A program made the translations under genes and the position numbers. Below are positions 1-12,447 of a stretch of DNA of 64,000 bases, one piece after another (position 1 is the first letter of the stretch; each line of letters opens with the position of its first letter). Source of the DNA: Phragmites australis (lineage: Eukaryota > Streptophyta > Magnoliopsida > Poales > Poaceae). Location of the stretch: NCBI RefSeq assembly GCF_958298935.1, contig NC_084921.1, positions 46,967,001 to 47,031,000 of the forward strand. The letters are read 5' to 3'. A model generated the notes under the pieces. The model was not told the origin of the DNA. It worked only from the letters and a program-made list of their open reading frames with translations, and made no database searches.

Positions 1-911
1 TCATGCATGCTGAATCGGCTACAAGAAGGTCTATGTAGCAGCACAATCAACTTGAATCATTGGAGAAAGCAACAATTTTAATTTGGTAAACCAAATTCAT
101 ATAAAAATCAAGAGCTAGCTTCATGCACCTTTGCTCACATACATTCTGCATAAAAAGATGCTGAAACATGTATGTGCCATAAGCAACAACTCTGCACACT
201 ATGACACCAATACAGTGACCAACTTCAATTTTTATGCATGTTGGATCGGCTATAAGCATGTTTGTGTTGCAGCACAAGTAATTTGAATCATTGGATAAAG
301 CAACAATTTTAATTTCGCAAAGCAAATTCATATAACAATCAGATTTGTGTTGTAGCTTTTTACATTTTCATAAATCAGGAGCTAGCTTCATGCGCCTTTA
401 CTCATATACATTCTGCATAAAAAAAATGCTAAAACATGCATGTTCCATAAGCAATAACTCTGCACACTATGACATTGATACAGTGACCAACTTAAATTTT
501 TATGCATGCTGGATCGGCTATAAGCATGTTTGTGTTGCAGCATAAGTAATTTGAATCATTGGATAAATCAGTAATTTTAATTTCGCAAAGCAAATTCATA
601 TAAAAAATCAGATTTGTATTGTAGCTTTTTACAGTTTCATAAATCAGGAGCTAGCTTCATGCATATTTACTCACATACATTCTCCATAAAGAAAATGCTA
701 AAACATGCATGTGCCATAAGCAACAACTCTATACACTATGACATCAATACAGTGACCAGCTTAAATTTTTATGCATACTGGATCAGCTATAAGCATGTTT
801 GTGTTCCAACACAAGTAATTTGAATCATGGGATAAAGCAACAATTTTAATTTCACAAATCAAATTCATATAAAAATCAGGTTTTTGTTGTAGCTTTTTAC
901 AGTTTCATAAC
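1..911. repeat. Tandem repeat, 268-bp unit, about 3.4 copies
   Basis: The marker GAGCTAGCTTCATGC recurs at 112, 380 and 648, an exact spacing of 268 bp twice. A partial unit opens the window and another fades out near 911, so the array continues to the left of the window. Units are AT-rich and differ by scattered substitutions. Short open frames inside it repeat with the same period and are not genes. It resembles a small satellite or a minisatellite of transposon origin; I do not recognise the family. Confidence 0.9.
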
Positions 912-1979
912 CTTTTTCATTTCAGATCATACAACAATAGGAGCAGACATGTGTGAATGCAGGCAAGTTACACTACAATATGATCATCCAGTCTAAAATC
1001 TTTTCTCTAGGAACTTATTCAGATCTTTTCTTAGGAGACAAACTATGTTTGACCTTCTTATAGGCTAATTCATTCAAATTTGTGTCGGATCTTTGTTAAA
1101 TGTTAATTTTTCTAGACAAATTCTTACAAATTTGCGTCAGATCTTGTTCTGATTTTTTGTTTCTGGGAAATTAGCCTGATAATATTTTTTTCGAAGAAAA
1201 ATTCATGTTAAGTTGGGTCGTACCTGTGCTCCAGCTCTTCTACTGTGTAATGGCGATGGCTGTTCTATCGAACCATAGCGCCGTGTCCTCGGAGGCGGCG
1301 TGTTTCCTGTGTGCCTGGTTCGGCGCGTCTCTGGTTTTTCTCTGGTTCGAGGATAGGCCCCGTGTGGTTCGGATCCGCGCTCCGCCCGGGCAGGCGCGCT
1401 CCCGCGCGTGGAAAGACAAGTGGGCTGGAGCGTGCGGACAGAAATACCAGGGCAAGCACTGCCGGAGTGTAGTCGGGTCCAAAAGAAAATTCCAGCAGGT
1501 GCAGTCAAACCAGTCCGCCTCTGGCAACAGGCGCCCAGCGCCGCCGGCGCCGCCCACATGGCAAGCCACCCGGCGGCGCGGGCCCCGCCCTGCCTGATCC
1601 ATCACATCACATCACAGCCAGAAGATCGGTATGCGACGTACGGGCGAATGGACGGAGTGGCGCGCTCGCAGTTCCTCGTGCTCCCGACCCATCCGCCACG
1701 GATTCCAAAGCGGATATAGCAACGCGTAGCGGCACAACCGACCCGGCGTCGCCACGCGAGTCCGCGACTCGTCTCGTCGTTTCCCTTCCCCTCGGACCCA
1801 AGCCCCCGCACCACCAGATCCCACCCGCTCCGCAAATCATCGCCACGCCTGACCTCGGATCAAGGCGGCACTCCGCTTAATCGCGGCCGGTTCGAGATCG
1901 CTGATTTCTCCCCCGGGTGGCTCGGCTTCGGCTCCTTCCCTTCCTCCCTCCCGGCGCGGGTCCCCTCGGCGGTCTCGCG
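912..1979 (+). other. Upstream region and leader of the PILS gene
   Basis: The first 300 bases are AT-rich and featureless. From about 1240 the sequence becomes strongly GC- and CpG-rich, as is common around promoters and first exons of grass genes. Open frames occur here on both strands, but they overlap each other and show no family motif, so I do not call genes. The stretch near 1860-1979 probably holds the transcription start and first untranslated exon of the PILS gene. Confidence 0.45.
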
Positions 1980-2740
1980 GTGAGTTGAGTTATCGCCTCC
2001 TCGGGCCAATCTGCCTCCCGCCTGGGATTGTTTTCGGGGTTCCGGATTGCGGGGTGTGGCGTGTGGGGAATGGCGAGTCGTCGTCGCGGTCGCCGTCGTG
2101 ATCGCTCTCTCTCACATTGGGCGTTTCGTGCTTTTTTTTTGCTTGTTTGTTTGATGGGATGGTGATTGATTTGTGGTGCTGGGATTTCGAGCTTGGTTGT
2201 ACCATGAGCTTCCCGGGAGTGGTTTTGTGCGGATTTGGTAATTGGTAGTGAAGCAGTAGAGTTGGATGTGGCGTGACGAATCGAACGTGAGTCGCAGGTT
2301 CTTACGTGGCGTGGGGAATCGGATCCCGCAGCCACGCGAATTTGGTACCGAGGAGCAGTGGAGTGCTCGCAAATTGATGTCGTCGTTTTCCTAGCAATCG
2401 AGCTGGTTGGAATCTAGTTATGTTTTGTTGGGCTCTTAATTCTCCCAATTTGATTTGCTTGTCTTCGCATCATCGTCCTCGCGTGTGGTTTCGTGCAAAC
2501 TAGAAGTTTGTTAGCGTCTTTTTTGAAAGATCAGAAGTTTGTTACTATGGTTTGGAAGCTCCATGGCCTATTTGGCTACGCCAATTCGGTGCCCTGAGCT
2601 ATGCGCGTTCCGTTTGGCGCGCTCGAACGGTCAGCTATGTTCCAGTTGGGCTGCCTCTAAACAACCAGCGTCAAAAGCAGTTCCAGATTTTCCCTGCTGT
2701 TGCTTTTATATTTTGCCTTCTAAGTCATTCTTAATGGCAG
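1980..2740 (+). other. Probable 5'-UTR intron of the PILS gene
   Basis: A strong donor (CGCG|GTGAGT) begins at 1980 and an acceptor (AATGGCAG|GG) ends at 2740, 83 bases before the start codon. The interval becomes T-rich after about 2100, like an intron. Leader introns are common in plant transporter genes. Inferred from splice signals only. Confidence 0.5.
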
Positions 2741-2823
2741 GGTTTGCGTGGGTCACTGGGTCCTGGTTGTGAAGGCCAAAAGGCAAGGAAAAGAAGGCTT
2801 CGGTCTCAGGTCTGGGTCAAGCC

Positions 2824-5800
2824 ATGGTGGAGAGGTCGCTGCTGGAGGTGCTGGCCACGGCGGCGCAGGGAGGCACCACGGGGACGTCGGTGCTGGACAT
2901 GCTCAAGTACGCCATGCTGCCCATCGCCAAGGTGTTCACCGTCTGCTTCATGGGGTTCCTTATGGCCTCCAAGTACATCAACATTCTCCAGCCCAACGGC
3001 CGCAAGCTTCTCAACGGGGTGAGCTTTGTCTCTAGTAGTAGTAAAAGCTAGCTAACGGGAAGAGGTCCAATGGACAACGGCGGTTGGATGTTGTCCAAAG
3101 TAGTAAGAAGTCGAGCAGTAGAGGACTTGACTGTGCTGATACGCTTTCTTGCTGTATCGAATTAGACTGACATTTTCATCGTTTGCTGCAGCTTGTGTTT
3201 TCACTTCTGCTTCCTTGCCTTATATTTTCCCAATTGGGTCGATCAATTACATTTGAAAAGATGATACAATGGTAAGGACAATTTGGATGGATATCATGCT
3301 TCAATTTTGTCATTATCTAGTAAACTAATACTGTTTTATGCTTCATCCTAGTGTGTTGTATTGTTCTTGAATTCTGCTGTGTAAGCTATTGACCGAGATA
3401 TTATTTTCAGCTAATATTCTATCTACTCTTATGCGCTCTATATGCAAAACTCGTGGTTCTTACTATTATCCCTTGATCACTTACAGTAACCCAAATAGGG
3501 ATGCAAGCAGACTGCTCACTAGCCCGCATAAGAGCCCGCATGCTATTTCATTTTCCACCCACTAGTACAAAAAGTGGATGCAAAAATATAACTACAGTTG
3601 TGATTAAGCAGGCCTCAAAGCCCGCAAGCCCGCCCCACTTGCATCCCTAACCCCAAACATCTGACTTCATTTTCCAACTGAAATGGAAAATTAGATTACT
3701 TAAAAGTTCACTCAAATGGTTTACTATTGTTGATGTTTCTGGCTGGTCAATATTTAAGTCATGAACTTCCAAATGGAACAAATTAGCTTTGCGAACCTCC
3801 AAATTTCTACAAAAGGACAAAAAAAGGACCAACTGAAGGTGAAGGAGACGGACGTTCAAGTATTAATTTGGTTCCAGTTGGATTTAGGGCCCAATGGAAT
3901 TGACCTCAGATTTCCAGGATTAATTTAGTAGCTCTATTTTGTTCTTTAATATACCGAAATATTGCAATCTCTAGATATTGGAGAAACTATTCGAAGCCAT
4001 CTGTTACATATAAAAAATAATAATTTAAATTGTCAATGTTTCTTACTGCCAATATATATCTTGTTGAAGTTGATTGAGCTTGATGTTCGGGGACTATTCA
4101 ATCCTCGTTTATTTTTACATATGCGTCAATTTACTTCCCCTTCTGACATATATATGTATCTCAAGTGTCCACTAATTATGCAGAAACTGCTTTAGAAGTA
4201 TGTTCTAGAGGCGTTTTGCTTTGTAAAATAACTGTTCTGCGCTGTGCTCTGCTTTTCCTGTTGTATTTTCTCATAGCGGTAATATTGGCATATTTGCAGG
4301 TGGTATATTCCAGTAAATATTGTTGTAGGTGCAGTGTCTGGCTCTTTGATTGGCTTTGTTGTGGCATCTATCATCCGCCCCCCTTATCCATACTTCAAGT
4401 TCACTATTATCCATATAGGAATAGGTACCACTTTCCTTTCTTGAAAACAATTTGCATTTCTATTTATCATTCCTCTATTTTACCGATACGAGTCCTTATT
4501 TTTTATGCAGGAAATATTGGAAATATACCTCTGGTCCTCATTGCAGCATTATGTCGGGATCCATCTAATCCGTTTGGTGACTCCGATAAATGCAACCAAG
4601 ATGGAAATGCGTATATCTCATTTGGTCAGTGGGTATGTCGTATTCTTCTCTTTTCCCGAGTCATACATGTTCATGTTTTAGTCAGAAGTCAGAATAATCA
4701 ACTTGCAGATCAAATATAACCTCTTAGCATATAGAATAGGCATACGAATAGCTGTTGAGATCCTTTACATGTTGCAGGTTGGTGCAATTATTGTTTACAC
4801 ATATGTGTTCAAGATGCTTGCTCCACCACCAGGACAAACCTTTGATGGCTCTGAAGAAGATGAACTTCCAATCAAGGCATCTGGAGAGAATGATGTGCCC
4901 CAGCTAGGCAAATATCCTTCAAACACTCTCACAAGTACTGTACCAGAGGATGAGCCTTTGTTATCTGCTGAGGAAGTTCAAAAAGAATGTGGTACTTCTG
5001 TAGGATCAAAGGTAAGAAAATGTAATCAAGGACTTAATTTTTCAAATATCAATTTGATGCGCTTACTTCCCCCTGAAAAATAAATAATTGTTTTTCGTGT
5101 TAATGCAGATAATGGACCATGTTAAATGCGTGGTTAAATTCCTAAAAGACAAGCAGCTCCTCCAACCACCAATTGTTGCATCTGTATGTATTGCTGCTGC
5201 AGTATTCTACTAGCAACCAATACAAGTTATTTCTGCATTCTGTGCCTTGACTGTTATTTTACACTATGCACAGGCTTTCGCAATTGTCATTGGTGTTGTC
5301 CCATTACTGAAGAATTTTGTGCTTACGGATGATGCGCCTCTGTTCTTTTTCACAGACAGCTGCCTCATTCTTGGGTATTTACATGTCTCATTTTCGGTTT
5401 CCTTTTGCAAAATACAAACCTCTTGCCAATAAATTTACCAAACTGATACGAGTATCTAGTGCCTAATTTTGTAACACACTTTCAGGGAAGCTATGATCCC
5501 ATGCATTTTACTGGCTGTTGGGGGCAATCTTGTTGATGGTAAGCATCTATTTTATTTGAAACTCTGGAAAAATTGCATGGGATGAGATCATCCTTAGCAT
5601 AACCATCTTACAGGGTTTAGAGGCATTTCTCATGATCTCAACTTTACCCGTGTTTGTGGCAGGTCCTGGTGAAGGAAGTAAGAGGCTTGGCGTGCGTACC
5701 ACCGTTGCTATAATTTTTGCACGGTTGGTCTTGGTCCCACTTGCTGGGGTTGGCATTCTCTTGTTAGTTGATAAACTTGGTTTCATTCCAAAAGATGACA

Positions 5801-6153
5801 AAATGTTCAAGTTTGTCATACTACTGCAGCATTCTATGCCCACATCAGTGCTGTCAGGTACGAGAAACCAATATGGAATACTCCTTATCACTTATCATGT
5901 GTATAGATTCTTCTAATACTTTTGTGTGTTACATGAGATCTGTAACCTAATTGGGGGGGGGGGGGGGGGCACGTTCTGCATGCTAGCAAACCACGTTATG
6001 GAATCTGATTGTGCGATCATTTTGTTTGCAGGTGCTGTTGCAAACCTTAGAGGGTGTGGAAAAGAATCTGCTGCCATCTTGTTCTGGGTTCACATTTTTG
6101 CCATATTCTCCATGGCAGGATGGATCATTCTCTATTTGAGCATGCTCTTCTAA
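2824..6153 (+). CDS. PIN-LIKES (PILS) auxin transporter family protein
   Basis: Ten coding exons encode 433 aa: 2824-3018, 3192-3271, 4300-4424, 4511-4632, 4778-5011, 5109-5183, 5274-5374, 5486-5538, 5663-5857, 6032-6153. All introns are GT/AG and the phases close. PILS proteins are ER-membrane carriers related to PIN auxin exporters that limit nuclear auxin signalling. Supporting features: an N-terminal hydrophobic bundle starting MLKYAMLPIAKVF, the WWYIPVN segment at the exon 2/3 junction, the IGNIGNIPLVLIAALCRD block with its conserved asparagines, a hydrophilic acidic loop at about residues 190-262, and a C-terminal bundle with QHSMPTSVLSGAVANLRG. Length is normal for PILS (roughly 390-460 aa). 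The start is the first ATG of the hydrophobic N-terminus, just after the probable leader intron. Which PILS paralogue this is cannot be fixed by eye. Confidence 0.93.
5953..5969 (+). repeat. G homopolymer (17 G) in the last PILS intron
   Basis: An uninterrupted run of 17 G lies in the intron between PILS exons 9 and 10, 63 bases before the acceptor. Runs like this are error-prone in sequencing, so the length may be inexact. It does not touch coding sequence. Confidence 0.85.
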
Positions 6154-8349
6154 GTATGTCGCTCCCTTACGTAGCAGCTTCCTGCTCGCATTTGCACCAG
6201 TGCAGATATAACAGCAATTTCATGCTACTGAAAGTTACTTTGATCGGATATTTGGCCAATTGATCTGCAGATACCTCACTGCACAGGAAGATCTTTGAAA
6301 GAAAATATCATCCGAAGTGTCGACAACGAAAATAGTACATGACCTGTACAATAGCCACAATCATGGTGAGAGCTTCACTGCATCAGAGGTACGAGTTGTA
6401 TCACTACAGATATACGGTCTCTCCAAGGCTATGATAACTGTGGTCTCCTCCCGCTGCTGCAAGCAGTGAGCAATGAGAAGATGGCACAACGTTGTTACCC
6501 TGCCTCTATATTGTCACACCGAACCCTTCAGGTTGTGATGCCATGTTCTTCCTATCAATATGTAGTGCCTTTTTTCCTCCCCCAAATAATGTAGTGCCTC
6601 ATGATATTGATGCTTCAATTCTCTGCTTTGTTCAAGTGTATTTGTTGAGATGTCTATGTTGAGAGCTCGTGTTCAAATAATAAGGTATAGTTTTTAAATA
6701 CTGTATCTCTTATGCATGCCCATTCGGGTGTTGATTGTGCAACACATCATATCGAACCATGCAGAATCTGTGCCCACTGCTCGCCCATCCGTGGACCTGA
6801 TTATCAGACCAGACTTGCAAGGTGCAAGCGCGAGCCAACGGTTTCCAGCATTTGTCTTGTCACCTTTACCGACAGCGATACGTTGTCTAAAGTTATGCAG
6901 ATCTGATATCATATGAAATGTCGCCTGATGTGCTTATAGAGTTATAGATAGATCTCGTACCCTGCGTACATGAACTAACAAAGTTCCATCCCATCAAGGC
7001 AGGATCAACAATTGCGTAACTGAATGAGGTCCCAATAATTTTTTGTTCTGAAAAAAAACTAGAATATGTGTTCCGTCTGAATAGAATATACCACCAAGAT
7101 TCGAATCATGCCAGCTGTCATACTCATACACGCTGGTGTTGGAAGATGAGACAAGACAAAAATGCCAATCAAGCGAGCTTTGCATCATCTGATCTCTATG
7201 GCTCTATCATCTGTACTGCGGAACGCCGTGGTTGGTCGACTGACCACGCAAGGCCACCGGGGCACACGACGAGTCGGCCAACGTCGCATGCTGAATTTCT
7301 GATCAGCAGATCTCGCGGTGTGCTCCTACAGAGGCATCGCTTGGACGAACAGGCTGCAAGGCGGACAAGCAAAGGTGTGGCTTTATCGCGCTGCAGCGTG
7401 TGCAAAAGAATCGGACTTTCGATAAGCCCTGGACGCGCTCGCACGCGTATTTATCGATACCAGCTGCCATCGTGTTTCGAATCTATTTTCTTTGGACTGA
7501 TGCGGGGACCAAAAACAGCATGACTCTTTTGGTCTAAAAGCTGGAGATTGAGTGCTTGCTCGGTTGCTTGAGGGTCCGTCGAGCATCATGCCCGTCTGAG
7601 TTCAAACCTGACGTAAGTTAACACGGGCACAATCATTAAAAGAAAAATGTATAGAAATATTGGATCAGAGAGAACCATCAGGGCTCAAATATTGGTGCTC
7701 ATGCTTTACACACGTAAATATTTTCAGCGACTTGTTTGTAGGTGCCTATGAGTCATCCTTGTAATGAAAAAAAAAACTGTGGATTAGAAATCTCTGAAAC
7801 CAGATGGTCCTAGAGGGCCTTTGGAGTTTGGACCCCGTCTATCCAGTGCTGGAGTGGTCTGTACTATCACACTCTACACAACTATGCAATCCCAAATAGA
7901 CCGTTGCTGACTCGCTGCTGCACAAAATAGGGTTCCAAGCCGACGTGATTACGTTCCTGGCGGCTGGCGCTGTGGGGTCAAGAACCAAACAGTCCCTTCG
8001 TGCTCAAGACGCAGCAGGAAACGAGTACACACCATGGAATGTCCGTGGAGACGTGAGTGCTGCAAAATGAAAGCAATCCCCACAGGTCGAATGAAAGAGA
8101 GCTTACTTCACATTGCAGTATCACACCGTCTTCCAGCTATGCTTTTCCCTCTCCCAGTGGTGCTTTGGAATCAATTCCATGACGACAAGGAAGCAGCAAA
8201 GCAAACACAAAAAACAGCCCCCATAATCATCTCGGAATAACTTTGCAGCGTGGTAAAGCACTCCTGTGAGAAGACGAATCTCACACCATCGTTTTCGCTG
8301 GTCCGCGTCGCCGTCCTGCTACCTCCTCGCCTTCCCTCTCCTCACGCAA
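6154..8349. other. Intergenic: PILS 3' flank and C2-gene upstream region
   Basis: The first 500 bases probably include the PILS 3' UTR; AT-rich stretches such as AATAATAAGG near 6677 could serve in polyadenylation. The rest has no protein-family motif on either strand, no clear terminal inverted repeat and no RNA gene. Open frames around 7070-7590 overlap in several frames and look random. The last 250 bases form the probable leader of the C2 gene. Confidence 0.5.
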
Positions 8350-9546
8350 ATGGCAAAAACATCGGTCGAGTTCTGCGTCATCTCTGCCCGCGGCATGGGC
8401 CGCAGATCGTCGCTGCTCAAACCGCAGTGGTTTTGCGTCGCATGGGTCGATCCCAACAGCAAGTACTGCACCAAGGTGGATGCGTCAGGGAACTCCGACC
8501 CAAGTTGGCGCATGAAGTTCTCCGTCTCGGTTGACGAGCATGGTCTAAGCAGCATGCAGCAGATGGCGCTGACAGTGGAAGTATACAGGAGAGAGCCAAT
8601 CTTCCTTAGGGAGCACCTCCAGGGAGCTGCCGTTGTCCAGATGAAGGAGTACTTCGACAAATTTGAGCATGGCGAGGAGCAGTCAGGGGCTATGGAGGAG
8701 ACTGCAAGTTTCCAGCTTAGGAGAAAGAAGTCGGACAAAGCTCATGGGTTTGTCGATATATTCATCCGAATCTGCAAGCAAGAAGATGCTCATGCTCAGT
8801 TTTCAGGTAAACAGAGACTTATGTTTTTCAAGATAAAAGAGTATGGGATGGCATCCATTGTGCTAACTAGGAATTCAGAATGACACTTGTAGGTAAAATA
8901 GGTCATTTTGTGAAAACTTTTGCACACAAACAATACAAAGTTATGTTTAACCATTAGAGAAAGTGATATAAGATGATGTTAAATGACATTTACCTTGTTG
9001 ATTATAATACAATCCACATGCAACTTAAGTCAACTTAAAGGCCTCTTTTGTAAAATTGCAGGATCACATGACGGTTCCAAGCACCCAAATCAAGTCGGCA
9101 TCACATTAGCTATAGAAGATGGTCCAATTTATAATTATCCCCCACAGCCTTCAAGCCATTATAGGGGTCACAGCCAAGATGATGATCACTACAGCAACGC
9201 CATGCCAATGACCACTATTACTCGCCCAGGACCATCACCAACAGGAAGTAATAGCAACAGCTATCAACCCCCAATGATTCCACAAACCCTGCCACCTCCA
9301 ACTGCAAACCCCAGTTTCTTTCCCCCGCCGTATCCTGCAAGGGGCCAAGTGCCACAGAGCTACATAAATCTGCCACCAAGAAGGTTTGCAGGTCAGAATG
9401 GTGCGCCTAACTTGGGAATGGGCCTTGGAGCTGGAGCACTGACTGCTGGAACTCTGATATTTGGTGAAAACGTGTTGCCAGGACCAAGTTTCGGTGCTGG
9501 TCTAGATGGTGCGAGGCTAAGTGTATCTTCAGATGCGCCATTCTAA
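8350..9546 (+). CDS. C2-domain protein, SRC2-like
   Basis: Two exons, 8350-8806 and 9062-9546, joined by a GT/AG intron that splits a glycine codon, give 313 aa. Residues 1 to about 110 form a single C2-like beta-sandwich (VEFCVISARGM, WVDPNSKYCTKV, SDPSWRMKFSV, LTVEVYRREPIF), normally a Ca2+ or phospholipid binding module. The usual run of five acidic Ca2+ ligands is not evident, so binding may be Ca2+-independent. The second exon is rich in Pro, Asn, Gln and Ser, then ends in a Gly/Ala stretch (GLGAGALTAGTLIFGENV). This C2 plus Pro-rich plus Gly-Ala tail is the SRC2 / C2-only layout in plants, linked to membranes and stress responses. An in-frame ATG lies upstream at 8266, but the C2 fold starts at 8350. 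The exact substrate or partner is unknown. Confidence 0.85.
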
Positions 9547-9599
9547 CTTATGAGCTATTGTCAGCCCATGTTGCGCTTGTTGTAGCAACATCTGAAAAG

Positions 9600-11350
9600 T
9601 TACGGGCATTCTATCGGATATAATGGAGTTATGTTGCTCAGATGGCTGCAGTCCTTCATCCAACCTATCAAGGCATGCAACATTTCATATATCATGTCAG
9701 CCTCAGGGTATCCCCTATCCCCACTGACAAAAGCATGCATCACTGTTCCACTACCACCATTTTCTCCCCCAACTTCAACCCAATTGCATCCGGGGGCAGC
9801 CTTCTGCACCCCTCGCCGTCTCATCTCACCTCTTCCAACTCCTCAAAGTTGCCCTCCCAACCGTAAGTGTTGGCAAGCAGAACCCATCCACCACTCCCTC
9901 ACTCCTCTGCCATCATCAGCATTTTAGCTGCCTCTTGTGTTCTCTCCTTATCACCATGCATCCGGCATGCTGCAAGGTGTGTCCACCATGCACCAGCACC
10001 CACATCTCCCGCTTCTTCTACTACCTTTCTCGCTTCATCCAACCTCCCTGCTCGCCCAAGCATGTCGGTCACACATGCGTAGTGCTCCAGCTGTGGCTCC
10101 AACCCAAACTCCTCTTTCATCCTCCTTAGAAAACCCTTCCCTTCCTCAACAAGCCCAGAGTGGCTGCAAGCTGACAACACCCCCAGAAGCGTTACCTCAT
10201 CTGGCACCAGCCCTTCTTCTATCTCTGTCATCTGTTGGAACAACTCCAGTGCCTCTTGCCCACGCCCATGAGATGCATAACCATCGATCATAATGTTCCA
10301 TGACGCCACATCCCGTTGGTACATACAATCAAAAACACGATGAGCCTCATTCAGCTCACCACTCTTCGCGTACATGTCTGCCGGTGCATTGCAAGCTAAC
10401 ACGTCAAGTGCACCATCATGAGCCAGTCCGCTTGTCACGATATACCCATGCACCTCCCTCCCAATCTGCAGTGCTGCAGTTTGCGCGCATGCAGGGAGAA
10501 CAGCCACAACGCTCACTGCATCCGGCCACACCGCAGCACGCCTCATCCTCACAAATAGCCTCATCGTTCCCACGTGGTCAGCCGAGTACTGGAGCGCCGA
10601 CAGCATTGAGTTCCAGCTGAACAGATCCTTTTCTTTTTCTGCCATGCCCTCAAACACCCTCACTTCCCGGAAAGATCTATCAACGCGTTACACACGGATG
10701 CCACCTCGTCAAATCCTGATTTCACCAGCAACCCATGAACCTCTGACCCACGCCTCAAATCTGCTGTCGCGGTGCAAACTGACAGTATCCCGGTGACAGT
10801 GAAGCTGCTGATCTCCACCGCGCCTTCCTCACTCCAGGGCGCGGTCAAAGCACCCAAGCTTCGCGAACCCATTTATCATCGCGTTCCACACCACGACATC
10901 CCGGTCGGTCAATTCGTCGAACAGGAGGTGCGCGTGGTCGGCGAGGCCGAACCTGAGGCATGCGCGGAGCACGGCGCTGGCGCAGAAGAGGTCGTGGGCG
11001 AGGCCGCAGCGAAGGCCGAGCGCGTTGAAGCAGGGGAGCGGGGCGGAGGGCGGGAGGAGGAGCGTTATGGCGGGTTGCAGCGCGGCCGGGGCGGAGCGCG
11101 CGTAGAGGGAGACGAGGGAGGTGAGCGCGGCTGGGGAGGCAGCCGGACACGAGGAGGTGCGCGTGGAGCGGCAGGAGCAGGCGCGCGGAGGGAGGGGCCG
11201 TGCGGGAGAGGATGGCGGAGCGGGAAGCGCAGCGCCACCATCTTTCGGCGGGCGCGTTGGGTGGCGGGGGCGGCGAGGCGGGCGCGGCAGAGTCTTTGGG
11301 TTTGAAATTTCTGATGCCAGCGGTGTGCTCGGCCTTGCACTCGTCTTCAC
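9600..11350 (-). pseudogene. PPR protein (PLS/E type), broken
   Basis: Read on the minus strand, this is a plant pentatricopeptide repeat protein of the kind that binds organellar RNA. Repeats are visible, such as DVVVWNAMINGFAKLG, DLFSWNSMLSALQYSA, DVASWNIMIDGYASHG and PDEVTLLGVLSACSHSGL, followed by an E-type tail (APGCNWVEVGG and on). It cannot be translated whole. The frame changes near 10825-10832 and again near 10660-10675, each with loss of expected residues between repeats. An in-frame TGA sits at 9899-9901, after which the same frame continues the tail, and a further shift lies near 9822-9830. Introns are unlikely because plant PPR genes are mostly intronless and no matching splice signals flank the breaks. 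The N-terminal part is GC-rich and poorly ordered. Assembly error could mimic one break but hardly four. Confidence 0.75.
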
Positions 11351-12438
11351 CAGACGGCGGTGTCAGCCAGCCCCTTTCCGTGGCCAAACGTGGGGCGCCG
11401 AGGGCGAGTCGGCGGCGAGATCCGCAACGGCTTTTCGGCTCATAATTTGGGCCGTGCTTTAACGTTGCGGCCGCCGGCGGGGGACAATTCGGCCTGTGTT
11501 TTCGCGACTTGGGCCGTTTCTGGGGGCCTGAAAAGCATCAGCGAAAGAAGCGTAGCGCGGCAGCTGCGACGAGAAATGATCGCGGGTTCGTGGATCCGGT
11601 GCCGGTGGTGGGGATCTCGGCTTCTGGCGGGGGACACGAGCTCCTGGATTTGTGCTCCCGGTATCCTTACTTTACAGGCGCCAACAGCATCAAAAGTTTA
11701 AAGAATGAGGGAATGGGTCGGTTCAGATGGCCTTTATTTGTCGCAGCCTCGCAGGCCCTCGTGTCTGTGGGGGCCGCGACAAGCTAACAGCTGCACGGCG
11801 CATGGCTTGGCGATGCTGCGTGCTGCTAGCAACGCATTGCGTCGACGCCGTGGGATCTCGTACTTTTCTAGTAGGAGGATCCTCTACGTGCTTACGTGCT
11901 CCGCGGGCGTGCGGCGCGCGGCGAAGACTTCGCTGGGAGGTGCGGTCGCACGCTGCTGGGGACGCCTGGGCGGTCGGCACTGAGCTTGGATACTTAGCGC
12001 CCATATCCAAATTTTTTGACGAGGTGATTCTCTGATAAAAGCAATAGTTTGTGGTAAATTTTATAAGAAGTGAGGGAAGCTAGTGTTTTTTTTCAGAACC
12101 AAACATTTAGTTTACTTCAATGAATCGCTCCTATAGAATCACTCTGGAAGATAAAAAATTGTAAACTATCGTTTTACAAAACTCTCACTAATTTCACTCT
12201 GTAAATGGTCTAAAAACTCTGCTAAATAAATCCTTAATAGCCCCTGCACGAAGTTTCTCTCGATTCACCAATGTAACTTTCGGGCTGTTCAGCTTATCCT
12301 TTATGATCAATGCTTATAGAACACAAAAATTCCACTAAGCTTTATAGACATATATTTTATTAGGACGTTCATTTATATTAAAATTTTTATTTTAGTAATT
12401 GGTGAAAAATTGTAAGTTACATGAGAGAATTAATAGGT
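11351..12438. other. Intergenic region, GC-rich then AT-rich
   Basis: The GC-rich part, 11351 to about 12000, is the upstream flank of the PPR pseudogene and has only random open frames. From 12030 on it is AT-rich. Short self-complementary stretches near 12025-12200 suggest an old degraded MITE, but I cannot define ends. No gene seen. Confidence 0.45.
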
Positions 12439-12447
12439 TTATAAGTA

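Noticed and set aside
345..823. Two similar small open frames with Cys and His residues at the left edge
   Set aside because: They recur because the 268-bp unit is tandemly repeated, and they are not conserved between units at the ends.
1205..1605. Overlapping open frames of 100-150 codons on both strands upstream of PILS
   Set aside because: They overlap each other in a CpG-rich stretch, have no family wording, and sit where a promoter and leader are expected.
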